From NCBI GenBank assembly GCA_029863035.1, contig JAOTWH010000007.1:1-28023 (forward strand): a stretch of 28,023 nt of DNA, written 5' to 3'. The notes below the pieces were generated by a model. The model did not search any database and was not told the origin of the DNA. It was given only the letters and a program-made list of their open reading frames with translations. Source of the DNA: Acidimicrobiia bacterium. GTDB lineage: Bacteria > Actinomycetota > Acidimicrobiia > UBA5794 > JAOTWH01. Shown here piece by piece: positions 1 through 6,559 of the stretch (its first letter is position 1; each line of letters starts with the position of its first letter). Made by a program: the position numbers and the translations under genes.

Positions 1-664
1 TGTGGGCATGCGGCACAGGGTTGGGATGGGCGCCACCCGCGATGAGCCCGATTATGTGAGCCGCGTCCACCAAGAGGATGGCTCCCACCTCGTCTGCAAT
101 GGCGCGGAACTCAGCCCAGTCAAGAATGCGCGAGTACGCCGAGTAGCCAGCCACGATCATCTTCGGCTTGTGTTCGATGGCCAGCTTGCGCACCACGTCC
201 ATGTCCACCAGCTCGGTGTCGGCATCGATGGGATAGGCAACGAAGTTGTAGAGCTTGCCAGAGAAATTGACATGCGAGCCATGGGTGAGGTGGCCGCCTT
301 GGTCGAGGCTCATCCCAAGGACTGTGTCGCCCGGCTCGAGCAACGCGAAGTAGGCGCCCATGTTGGCCTGCGCCCCCGAGTGTGGCTGGACGTTGGCGTA
401 CTCGGCGCCGAACAACGACTTGGCTCGCTCCTGGGCGAGCGTCTCGATGTCGTCCATGTTCTCGCAACCCTCGTAGTAGCGCTTGGACGGGTAGCCCTCG
501 GCGTACTTGTTCGTCAGCACTGAGCCGCTGGCCTGCATCACCGCACCTGAGGTGAAGTTCTCCGAAGCGATCAAGTGGATATGGGTGCGCTGTCGCTCGA
601 CATCGTCTGCGATGATCTGAGCAACCTGAGGATCAACCTCTTCAAGAGCGCGCAGGTCTGTCAT
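1..664 (-). CDS. glyA: Serine hydroxymethyltransferase, N-terminal half (cut by window edge)
   Basis: PLP enzyme that interconverts serine and glycine while loading one carbon onto tetrahydrofolate in the cytoplasm. Translating the minus strand from the ATG at 664 gives 221 codons with no stop before base 1, so about half of the usual ~420 residues is present and the PLP-lysine region lies outside. Family hallmarks are clear: LIASENF near residue 31, the [16 protein letters not shown] block near 52-68, and a LVDAAHI.GLIAGG segment near 199-213, which contains the PLP-contacting Asp and His. The start is supported by AGGAG (minus strand, 670-674) five bases upstream. Identity is certain; the C-terminus cannot be judged. 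Confidence 0.97.
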   Translation of the reverse strand, partial: MTDLRALEEVDPQVAQIIADDVERQRTHIHLIASENFTSGAVMQASGSVLTNKYAEGYPSKRYYEGCENMDDIETLAQERAKSLFGAEYANVQPHSGAQANMGAYFALLEPGDTVLGMSLDQGGHLTHGSHVNFSGKLYNFVAYPIDADTELVDMDVVRKLAIEHKPKMIVAGYSAYSRILDWAEFRAIADEVGAILLVDAAHIIGLIAGGAHPNPVPHAH

Positions 665-672
665 CGATACTC

Positions 673-831
673 CTAGGCGGGTCGAGGCAGGCTAGCGCCG
701 AGCAGAAGCAGGAGCCCAGCAGCGAAGGGTCCGACGCGCCAACGTGGTAGGTGGACGGCGAGGCCGGCGGCCGAGCCACGACGACGCTCCGGCGAAGGCG
801 GCAGCTCCGATCGCAGTCGGCTTTTCGACAT
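673..831 (-). CDS. Candidate 52-residue peptide ORF upstream of glyA
   Basis: An ATG at 831 opens 52 codons ending in a TAG at 673-675 that overlaps the glyA Shine-Dalgarno. The predicted peptide has a basic, proline/arginine-rich first half ([18 protein letters not shown]) and a hydrophobic C-terminal stretch ([11 protein letters not shown]), which would suit a tail-anchored peptide or a coupled leader ORF. There is no Shine-Dalgarno before its ATG, and other frames are also open in this GC-rich 226-base gap, so it may be chance. No family is recognised. Confidence 0.18.
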   Translation of the reverse strand: MSKSRLRSELPPSPERRRGSAAGLAVHLPRWRVGPFAAGLLLLLGASLPRPA

Positions 832-890
832 CGGGCGCGAAACCAAAGGCCGAATGCGATCTAATGGAAGAGCCGTAGGCTCGACTCTCT

Positions 891-2006
891 ATGGCAGAGC
901 TGCCCGCCACCGCAGAGGTCGTCGTCATCGGTGGCGGGGTGATGGGGACCTCGGTCCTGTACCACCTAGCGGCGGCTGGATGCACCAACACGGTGCTCAT
1001 CGAGCGAGAGACCATCGCCGCCGGGTCAACCTCAAAGGCCGCCGGGGGAATCCGTGCGCAGTTCTCCGACGAACTCAACATCCGCATGGCCCTCGAGAAC
1101 ATCCGACGCTACGAGGCGTTCGGCGCTCAGTTCGGAGTTGATATCGACTACAAGCAGTGGGGCTATCTGTTCCTGTTGACAGAGGAGGCACTGCCCTCGT
1201 TCCGGGATGCATTGACGCTGCAGAATCGGCTCGGCGTGCCATCACAACTGCTGACCCCGGACGAAGCGCTGGCGATCATCCCTCAGCTCGCCCTCGACGA
1301 AGTCGCAGCTGCAACCTTCTGTCCGATCGATGGCTACGCCACCCCAGAAACGGTTGCCCAGGCATACGCCGCCGCGGCCCGAGCCCTGGGGGCAACGATC
1401 GTGCAGGGTTCAGAGGTGGAATCCATCGAAACGACTGACGATCGCGTTAGCGGGGTCGTAGCGCGTTCGGGCACCGTCTCGGCGCCCACGGTGGTGTGCA
1501 CGGCTGGGGTCTGGTCCCCTCAGCTCACCGCACCGCTTGGCCTCGAGCTTCCGGTTACCCCGGAGAAGAGATATGTGTGGCTAACAGATGAAGAGGACTC
1601 GCTACCCCACGAGCTGCCGCTCACCATCGATTTCGCATCGGGCTTCTACTTCCAGCGTGAGGGGAGCCGCCTCCTATTCGGCGGACGAGTGCCCACAATC
1701 GACGAGCTGGCGCCCGACGCCATGCGGCGGCTTCCGTTGCTCGAAACGCTGCCTATCAAGCCTGGGTGGTGGGGCTATTACGCAATGAGCCCAGATCACA
1801 ACGCCATCGTTGGCGCGGCCGGTTCGCCTCAAGGCCTCCTCTATGCGACTGGGTTCTCGGGACACGGGTTCCAACAAGCGCCGGTCATCGGCGACTACCT
1901 GGCACACCTGGCCATTGGTAAAGAGCCCCCGTTCGACCTATCACCGTTGTCGGTAGGCCGCTTCTCCGACGGATATGCCATAAGCGGGGAAGCCCACGTG
2001 GTGTGA
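891..2006 (+). CDS. DAO-family FAD-dependent oxidoreductase (sarcosine oxidase beta / glycine oxidase type)
   Basis: A 371-residue flavoprotein of the D-amino-acid oxidase fold. Residues 10-25 form the Rossmann dinucleotide site (VVVIGGGVMG), an acidic strand end (LIERE) follows near 36-40, and GSTSKAAGGIRAQF near 46-59 matches the FAD-contacting segment of sarcosine-oxidase-beta-like proteins. The C-terminal part has the second FAD motif (GLLYATGFSGHGFQQAP, about 315-331). Such enzymes oxidise secondary or primary amines of N-methylated amino acids; the substrate cannot be read here. Nearby glyA makes a glycine/sarcosine/one-carbon role tempting but unproven. No good Shine-Dalgarno precedes the ATG. 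TAGGCT lies 9 bases upstream (876-881), which would fit a leaderless transcript. It converges on the Sua5 gene with a 7-base gap. Confidence 0.88.
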   Translation: MAELPATAEVVVIGGGVMGTSVLYHLAAAGCTNTVLIERETIAAGSTSKAAGGIRAQFSDELNIRMALENIRRYEAFGAQFGVDIDYKQWGYLFLLTEEALPSFRDALTLQNRLGVPSQLLTPDEALAIIPQLALDEVAAATFCPIDGYATPETVAQAYAAAARALGATIVQGSEVESIETTDDRVSGVVARSGTVSAPTVVCTAGVWSPQLTAPLGLELPVTPEKRYVWLTDEEDSLPHELPLTIDFASGFYFQREGSRLLFGGRVPTIDELAPDAMRRLPLLETLPIKPGWWGYYAMSPDHNAIVGAAGSPQGLLYATGFSGHGFQQAPVIGDYLAHLAIGKEPPFDLSPLSVGRFSDGYAISGEAHVV

Positions 2007-2013
2007 CGCTCGT

Positions 2014-2574
2014 TCAGATAGTGATCGGACCGGGGCGCAGCACCGTCGGCGGATCGGTGGTGACATCAACAACCGTTGAACTCTCCACGCCCCCAGCCGG
2101 CGCGTCGACGTAAACGCTCACGTCGTCGCCGAAGACCGCTTTGGCACTCTCCGCGTTCAGCGTTGGCTGCTCACCGCTCATATTGGCACTGGTGGCGGCC
2201 AGCGGACCGGCCAACTCGAGCAGCTCCAGAAGCACCGGGTGATTCGGCATGCGAAGTCCGATCGTTCCCCGGGCGGCATCGCCCAGCCAATTCGGGAGTC
2301 CAGGGTGAAGCCTGCAGACGATCGTCAACGGACCAGGCCAATGCTCTGCTGCCAGCCGCCTGGCTGGCTCTCCCAGAGGTGAAACCGACTCAGCCTGGTC
2401 GAGAGTTGCCACCAAGAGGGCGATGGGTTGGCTCGATGAGCGCCCCTTGAGCCGCCGCAGCTCGGCTACGCCGTCCGGCCGATATGCGTCGACCGCCAGA
2501 CCGTAGACGGTGTCCGTAGGGACGCCCACCACGGCGCCGCGGCGCAGTGCCTCGAGTGCCGTTTCATCCGTCAT
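2014..2574 (-). CDS. tsaC: L-threonylcarbamoyladenylate synthase, Sua5/YciO/YrdC family
   Basis: Makes threonylcarbamoyl-AMP from threonine, bicarbonate and ATP for the universal t6A37 modification of ANN-decoding tRNAs. The 186-residue product consists only of the YrdC domain: GVPTDTVYGL near 16-25, the basic KGRSSSQPIALLV block near 43-55, a PGPLT segment near 79-83, and ATSANMSGE near 125-133. It lacks the C-terminal Sua5 extension. The frame stays open upstream to 2682, but that stretch is cysteine-rich and unlike the family, so I start at the ATG at 2574 (an in-frame GTG at 2580 is possible). It sits downstream of prmC, as often seen, but HU and a 300-base gap separate it from that operon, and it diverges from HU. 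Confidence 0.9.
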   Translation of the reverse strand: MTDETALEALRRGAVVGVPTDTVYGLAVDAYRPDGVAELRRLKGRSSSQPIALLVATLDQAESVSPLGEPARRLAAEHWPGPLTIVCRLHPGLPNWLGDAARGTIGLRMPNHPVLLELLELAGPLAATSANMSGEQPTLNAESAKAVFGDDVSVYVDAPAGGVESSTVVDVTTDPPTVLRPGPITI

Positions 2575-2661
2575 CAACACAGTCTTAGCAGAATGGGAAA
2601 AACGCCGTGAAATAGGGTGATTTTCTTCAAAGATGCTTATAGTTTTGGCCGTAAGGCAGTT

Positions 2662-2687
2662 CCCAGTTGTGCAGGCGCACATTTGGG
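2662..2687 (+). promoter_or_regulatory. Imperfect hairpin in the HU leader
   Basis: CCCAGTTGTGC (2662-2672), AGGC, GCACATTTGGG (2677-2687): eleven-base arms with one mismatch and one G-T pair, ending 18 bases before the HU start. It could be an mRNA hairpin near the ribosome binding site or a protein-binding dyad. Upstream, TATAGT at 2638-2643 is a possible -10 element, but no convincing -35 is visible. Confidence 0.3.
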
Positions 2688-2705
2688 CGTGAGCACGGGA
2701 GTGTT

Positions 2706-2999
2706 ATGAACAAGACGGAAATGGCAGAGAAGCTGGCCAAGAAGGCCGACGTCTCACAAGCCCGGGCGGCGGAGATTGTTGACATCATCTTCTCAACCAA
2801 GCCCGGCAACGGAATCATCGCAGTCGAGCTCGACGCTGATCGATCCGTCACCATCAGCGGCTTTGGCACCTTCGAGGGCCGCCACCGCAAAGCACGCGAA
2901 GGTCGCAACCCGGCAACGGGTGAGAAGATCCAGATCGCAGCCAAGAAGTACCCGGCTTTCAAGGCAGCCAAGGGCTTCAAGGACCGCGTAGCCGAGTAG
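2706..2999 (+). CDS. hup: HU-family nucleoid-associated DNA-binding protein
   Basis: A 97-residue histone-like protein that binds and bends DNA as a dimer. The sequence follows the HU fold: an N-terminal helical dimerisation part (residues 1-40), a TISGFGTFEGR.RKAREGRNPATGEK block (about 53-77), which is the family signature spanning the DNA-gripping arm, and a closing helix with AAKKYPAFKAAKGFKD. It lacks the long lysine/alanine-rich tail of mycobacterial and streptomycete HupB/HupS, so it is the short form. The start at 2706 is preceded by GGGAGTG. The gene is monocistronic, diverges from the Sua5 gene and ends in a strong terminator. Confidence 0.95.
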   Translation: MNKTEMAEKLAKKADVSQARAAEIVDIIFSTKPGNGIIAVELDADRSVTISGFGTFEGRHRKAREGRNPATGEKIQIAAKKYPAFKAAKGFKDRVAE

Positions 3000-3024
3000 T
3001 AACCAGCAGATCTAGAACCGCACG

Positions 3025-3050
3025 AGGCCCGGTCGACAGACCGGGCCTTT
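3025..3050 (+). terminator. Rho-independent terminator of the HU gene
   Basis: A perfect 10-bp stem, AGGCCCGGTC (3025-3034) and GACCGGGCCT (3039-3048), with a GACA loop, followed by a short T-containing tail, 25 bases past the HU stop codon. Confidence 0.85.
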
Positions 3051-3068
3051 GCGCGTCTTGCTCTTCTT

Positions 3069-3194
3069 CCCCTCCCGCTTGCGGGAGGGGTGAGGGGAGG
3101 GTGTCAACCCGTCCGAAGATTCCAGCGCGATGCTATTTCGCGGTAGCGGTCGCCACCCCCACCCGGCCTCCCCCACCTCGTGGGGGAGGTGAGG
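3069..3194. repeat. Two GC-rich palindromic repeat units in the HU-prmC gap
   Basis: The 305-base gap between HU and prmC holds the HU terminator and then two related palindromes. Unit 1 has CCCCTCCCGC (3069-3078), TT, GCGGGAGGGG (3081-3090). Unit 2 has CCTCCCCCAC (3167-3176), CTC, GTGGGGGAGG (3180-3189). Both have perfect 10-bp arms and both are followed by TGAGGG, which points to one mobile-like REP/MITE-type family rather than chance. The core CCCGC..GCGGGAG returns at 13203-13216. No open reading frame here looks real. Confidence 0.7.
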
Positions 3195-3294
3195 GAATCG
3201 CCCGTCGCGCGACGACGCCGCGTTCTATCAGTCCTCTAGGTGATTCACCGATTGTCGTGGCAAGGTGTAGTAGTGCGGCCGCGTTAGCAGCCTC

Positions 3295-3308
3295 TGGCTA
3301 GTGGCTAG
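3295..3308. repeat. Two heptanucleotide units (TGGCTAG) over the prmC stop codon
   Basis: TGGCTAG at 3295-3301 is repeated exactly at 3302-3308. The second copy contains the prmC stop codon (3305-3307, TAG on the minus strand). This is the shortest member of the heptamer arrays also seen at 4102-4161, 11265-11317 and 12997-13050. Confidence 0.55.
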
Positions 3309-4102
3309 ATACAGCAGCTGGCGCCCTTGCGGGCTGCCACATAGCGGTCCTTGCCCGCCAGGTCTTGGCGGATCTCTCGATCTAGTGCGCCGAACAGTTC
3401 ATCGGCGACGGTGCCCTGGGCCTCGCCGATCTCGGCGAACAGCCAGCCGCCGATGCCCAGCCACCAAAACGCCTCGTCGGCCAGGCGCGCCAGGACCTCG
3501 GCGCCTGCGGCACCGGCCACCAATGCCTCTCGTGGCTCGTGCTCTCGAATCTCGGGGTCGAGGCCCGCGAATTCAGCCTCGGTCACGTATGGCGGGTTCG
3601 AAACCAGGAGGTCGATACGGCCCTTGAGCCGCTGCGGCAGGGCATCGAACAGGTCGCCTTTGAGCCACTCGACGTCCAGCCCGGTTCGCTGCGAATTCTC
3701 GCTGGCCAGAGCCAATGCCGACTCACTGGTATCGGTACCGATGACTCGCGCTTGCGGGAATGCGTGCTTGAGGGCGAGCGCAAGATTGCCGCTCCCGGTG
3801 CACATGTCGACGATCACCGTTCCCGGACCAGCCTCGCCAAGCGACTTGACGGCATCTTGCCACAGCACCTCGGTCTCGGGGCGAGGTATCAACGCTCGTT
3901 CGTCAACCGCCAACTCGATGGGACCGAATTGAACGGTCCCCTCCAGGTACTGCAATGGCACGCCCGCCTGGCGTTTGGCGAGAAGCGCATCGAATTGCTC
4001 TTGGACATCAGCTGGAATGGCGCCGCCAGCAGCAAGCTGAGATCGTTCCATGCCAGCCGCTATCAGCAGCCGCTGATGCTCATGGGCCGGTAGGTCAGGC
4101 AT
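3305..4102 (-). CDS. prmC: Release factor N5-glutamine methyltransferase
   Basis: Methylates the glutamine of the GGQ motif in RF1 and RF2 using S-adenosylmethionine, which raises termination efficiency. The 265-residue protein has the PrmC N-terminal helical domain (about 1-70), LIPRPETE (71-78), a SAM-binding DMCTGSGNLALAL loop (99-111) and the substrate-gripping NPPY motif (169-172). Its substrate RF1 is encoded immediately upstream (prfA), the standard arrangement. The ATG at 4102 abuts a heptamer array, so the purine-rich repeat (GAGACGA/GAAACGA on the minus strand) must serve as whatever ribosome binding site is used. The stop codon also lies in a repeat unit. Confidence 0.95.
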   Translation of the reverse strand: MPDLPAHEHQRLLIAAGMERSQLAAGGAIPADVQEQFDALLAKRQAGVPLQYLEGTVQFGPIELAVDERALIPRPETEVLWQDAVKSLGEAGPGTVIVDMCTGSGNLALALKHAFPQARVIGTDTSESALALASENSQRTGLDVEWLKGDLFDALPQRLKGRIDLLVSNPPYVTEAEFAGLDPEIREHEPREALVAGAAGAEVLARLADEAFWWLGIGGWLFAEIGEAQGTVADELFGALDREIRQDLAGKDRYVAARKGASCCI

Positions 4103-4161
4103 CGCTTCTCGTTTCTCGTCTCTCGTCTCTTCGGAACTAGCAACTAGGAACTAGGAACTAG
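4102..4161. repeat. Double heptanucleotide tandem array between prfA and prmC
   Basis: Two back-to-back arrays of four 7-bp units. Array one is TCGCTTC, TCGTTTC, TCGTCTC, TCGTCTC at 4102-4129. Array two is GAACTAG, CAACTAG, GAACTAG, GAACTAG at 4134-4161. The prfA stop codon (4151-4153) lies inside the third unit of array two, and the prmC start codon overlaps the first base of array one. The unit length is constant although the unit sequence changes. Confidence 0.85.
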
Positions 4162-5239
4162 TTACTCCCTCCGACAACCGCTTCGTCTCCTCGTCCTCCA
4201 TGAGCGCGTCGTGGAATCCGTCGAGGTCGCCCTCCAAGATCTCGGGAAGTCGCTTGATGGTTAGACCAACCCGATGGTCGGTAACGCGGTTCTCCTTGAA
4301 GTTGTAGGTGCGAATCTTCTCGCTGCGCTCTCCTGTTCCCACCTGAGAACGCCTGCTCTCGGCCAACTCTCCCAATTGCTCGTCGAGCTGCTGTTGGTAG
4401 AGCCGGGCCCGCAACACTCGCAATGCCTTGGCTTTGTTCTGAAGTTGTGACTTCTCGTCCTGGCAGATGACAACGAGACCGGTCGGCTTGTGGGTGATGC
4501 GGACCGCCGAGTCTGTGGTGTTCACCGACTGGCCTCCTGGACCCGACGATCGGAACACATCGATCTCGAGATCGTTCTCATGCACATCTACATCGACGGC
4601 TTCGACCTCGGGCAAAACAGCCACGGTGGCGATCGAGGTGTGGATGCGCCCCGCCGACTCCGTTTCGGGTACCCGTTGCACGCGGTGGGGCCCGGCCTCG
4701 TACTTCAGCCGCGAATAGGCACCGTCTCCTTTCACTGCGAAAGTCGCCTCCTTGATACCCCCGCCATCGGCAAGGGATGTGTTGATGGCCTCGACCGTCC
4801 AGCCTTTGCCCTCGGCGTAGCGCTGATACATGCGGTAAAGATCGCCCGCCCACAGGGCTGCCTCGTCGCCTCCGGTGGCGGCACGCAGCTCCATGATCAC
4901 GTCTCTTGAGTCGTTCGGGTCGGTTGGGATGAGAAGGCGGCGTAACTCGGTGTCGAGCTTCTCCAGCTCCACGGTCTTGGCCTCGATGACGCCATTTAGG
5001 TATTCCGACATCTCACCGTCCGACTCGGCTTGGACCATCTGTTCTGCTTCGGCCTTCTCTTGGGTGGCCGCCTGGTGCGCGTGGAATGCCTCAACCACCG
5101 GACGCAGCTCGGCGTGGCGGCGAGCCACCTCGCGGTACAACTCCTGGTTGCCAAGCACGGCAGGATCGGACAACTGAGCCACTCCTTCGGCATGAACACG
5201 CTCGATTTCTTCCAAGCGTTCTCTGAGGACGGCGTCCAT
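4151..5239 (-). CDS. prfA: Peptide chain release factor 1
   Basis: Recognises UAA and UAG in the ribosomal A site and triggers peptide release. The 362-residue length is normal. Residues 233-237 are GPGGQ, the peptidyl-transferase-centre motif methylated by PrmC. The codon-reading tripeptide is PET (191-193) in HRVQRVPETESAGRIHTS, a variant of the usual PxT (PAT/PVT) and clearly not the SPF of RF2. The ATG at 5239 overlaps the TGA of the DUF1385 gene by one base, so translation is probably coupled. The last residues (VTSS, stop) are encoded by heptamer repeat sequence. Confidence 0.97.
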   Translation of the reverse strand: MDAVLRERLEEIERVHAEGVAQLSDPAVLGNQELYREVARRHAELRPVVEAFHAHQAATQEKAEAEQMVQAESDGEMSEYLNGVIEAKTVELEKLDTELRRLLIPTDPNDSRDVIMELRAATGGDEAALWAGDLYRMYQRYAEGKGWTVEAINTSLADGGGIKEATFAVKGDGAYSRLKYEAGPHRVQRVPETESAGRIHTSIATVAVLPEVEAVDVDVHENDLEIDVFRSSGPGGQSVNTTDSAVRITHKPTGLVVICQDEKSQLQNKAKALRVLRARLYQQQLDEQLGELAESRRSQVGTGERSEKIRTYNFKENRVTDHRVGLTIKRLPEILEGDLDGFHDALMEDEETKRLSEGVTSS

Positions 5240-6168
5240 CAGCTGAACTCCGCAGCCAGCGCGCCGGGGGCAACCGGACCGCGATCCTTGACTGCCACAA
5301 CCTCTTCGTCCTCAAGGGCCGCGATCAGGCTGGCGACGGCGACCTCCACTTGGTCGCCGGTTGGCTCACGGGTCGTAAGCCTCTGCAACCAGATCCCCGG
5401 TTTAGAGGCGACGGCCAGCCATTGCTTGGTAGCTGCCGCCTTCAGTATTTCGTAAGACAAGCCGGCGATGGCAGGTATCAGGACGATTCGACTGGCGATG
5501 AGCAGCTCGACTCTGGGGCGCCCGATGAAGGTGAATATCACCAAGGCGATGAGGATGACGATCATCAAGAAATTCGTTCCGCATCGAGGGTGGCGGGGCG
5601 AGTACTTCTGTATTGCGTCCACCTCGAGTGGGTCACCCGCCTCGTATGCGTGGATGGTCTTGTGCTCTGCTCCGTGATACTCGAAGACGCGCCCGATCTC
5701 TTTGGAGCGGCCGATGATCCAGATGTATCCCAGGAACAGCACAACCCGGATCAGGCCATCCACGAGGTTGAACACGATCGAGGAGTCCCCCAGGAAGCCT
5801 TGGGCAGCGCCTGCCAGCAGCAGCGGGGCGATGATGAAGATGCCGACGAAGAAGATCAGGCCGATCGCCATGGCACCGGCGATGTGCCACCTACCGATCT
5901 CCATTTCTTCTTCTTCGCCAGCTTTCTGAGCCGACCACGACAGGGCCCGAAAACCAAGTGAAAGAGATTCGGCAAGCACCAACATGCCGCGGACGAACGG
6001 CACCTTGCGCCAGCGCGACCTAGCCAAGAGTTTGGGCAGCTCGTGAGATACGGCCTCGATGACTCCATCGGGGCGCCTAACGGCGACTGCCCAACCCTCC
6101 GGGGCGCGCATCATCACGCCTTCGATGACGGCTTGCCCGCCCACGGTGGCCCCGGGGGCGCGGCTCAT
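5239..6168 (-). CDS. DUF1385 (YqhQ-like) integral membrane protein
   Basis: A 309-residue protein of the DUF1385 family, found next to prfA/rpmE in many Gram-positive bacteria; its biochemical role is not established. It opens with the family signature [12 protein letters not shown] (residues 10-21), has hydrophobic membrane segments around 95-125, 135-155, 200-220 and 225-245, and a conserved central block, [13 protein letters not shown], followed by [11 protein letters not shown], rich in His and Cys and possibly metal-binding. The start directly follows the rpmE stop (no gap) with GAAGAGG as Shine-Dalgarno, and the stop overlaps prfA by one base, so it is embedded in the translation operon. 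Confidence 0.9.
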   Translation of the reverse strand: MSRAPGATVGGQAVIEGVMMRAPEGWAVAVRRPDGVIEAVSHELPKLLARSRWRKVPFVRGMLVLAESLSLGFRALSWSAQKAGEEEEMEIGRWHIAGAMAIGLIFFVGIFIIAPLLLAGAAQGFLGDSSIVFNLVDGLIRVVLFLGYIWIIGRSKEIGRVFEYHGAEHKTIHAYEAGDPLEVDAIQKYSPRHPRCGTNFLMIVILIALVIFTFIGRPRVELLIASRIVLIPAIAGLSYEILKAAATKQWLAVASKPGIWLQRLTTREPTGDQVEVAVASLIAALEDEEVVAVKDRGPVAPGALAAEFS

Positions 6169-6549
6169 TTAGGCCTCTTCTTCAGCAGGGCCTTGTTCGG
6201 AGCTTTCGGCTTCAGCCGCAGCTGGCTCTTCGGTGGCAGCAGACTCTGCCAACTCGTCTCCGCCGGCAGGGTCAACCTCGTCCTCCTCCGGTTCGGCAGA
6301 GGCTTGCGGTTTGGGAGTCGCGGTCGGGGCGGGCTCATCTGAGATGAGGCTCTTCTTGCCGTAGCGCTTGTTGAATCGCTCGACTCGCCCGCCCGAGTCA
6401 ACCAGCTTCTGTTTGCCGGTGAAGAACGGATGGCACTCGTTGCACAGCTCAACGTGAAGCTCGCTCACAACCGAACGGGTTGTGAAGTTGTTGCCGCACG
6501 AGCAAACGACGGCGGTCTCTTGGTACTCGGGGTGTATGTCTGTCTTCAC
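6169..6549 (-). CDS. rpmE: 50S ribosomal protein L31 (zinc-binding form) with long acidic tail
   Basis: Residues 1-70 are a standard cysteine-containing L31: CSCGN (Cys16, Cys18) and [13 protein letters not shown] (Cys36, Cys39), the four zinc ligands, then [13 protein letters not shown]31 sits at the 30S-50S bridge. The remaining ~56 residues, absent from typical 65-75-residue bacterial L31, are rich in Ala, Glu and Pro and look disordered and strongly acidic. The start is a GTG at 6549, supported by AGGAG seven bases upstream. It lies between rho and the DUF1385 gene. Confidence 0.95.
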   Translation of the reverse strand: MKTDIHPEYQETAVVCSCGNNFTTRSVVSELHVELCNECHPFFTGKQKLVDSGGRVERFNKRYGKKSLISDEPAPTATPKPQASAEPEEDEVDPAGGDELAESAATEEPAAAEAESSEQGPAEEEA

Positions 6550-6559
6550 GATCTAGCTC

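Noticed and set aside
692..1102. 136-codon minus-strand open frame antisense to the oxidoreductase start
   Set aside because: It overlaps the well-supported FAD-binding N-terminus on the other strand, shows no family features, and is best explained as a GC-rich shadow frame.
3069..3194. CRISPR-like array
   Set aside because: Only two palindromic units of different sequence, no constant spacer length and no cas genes.
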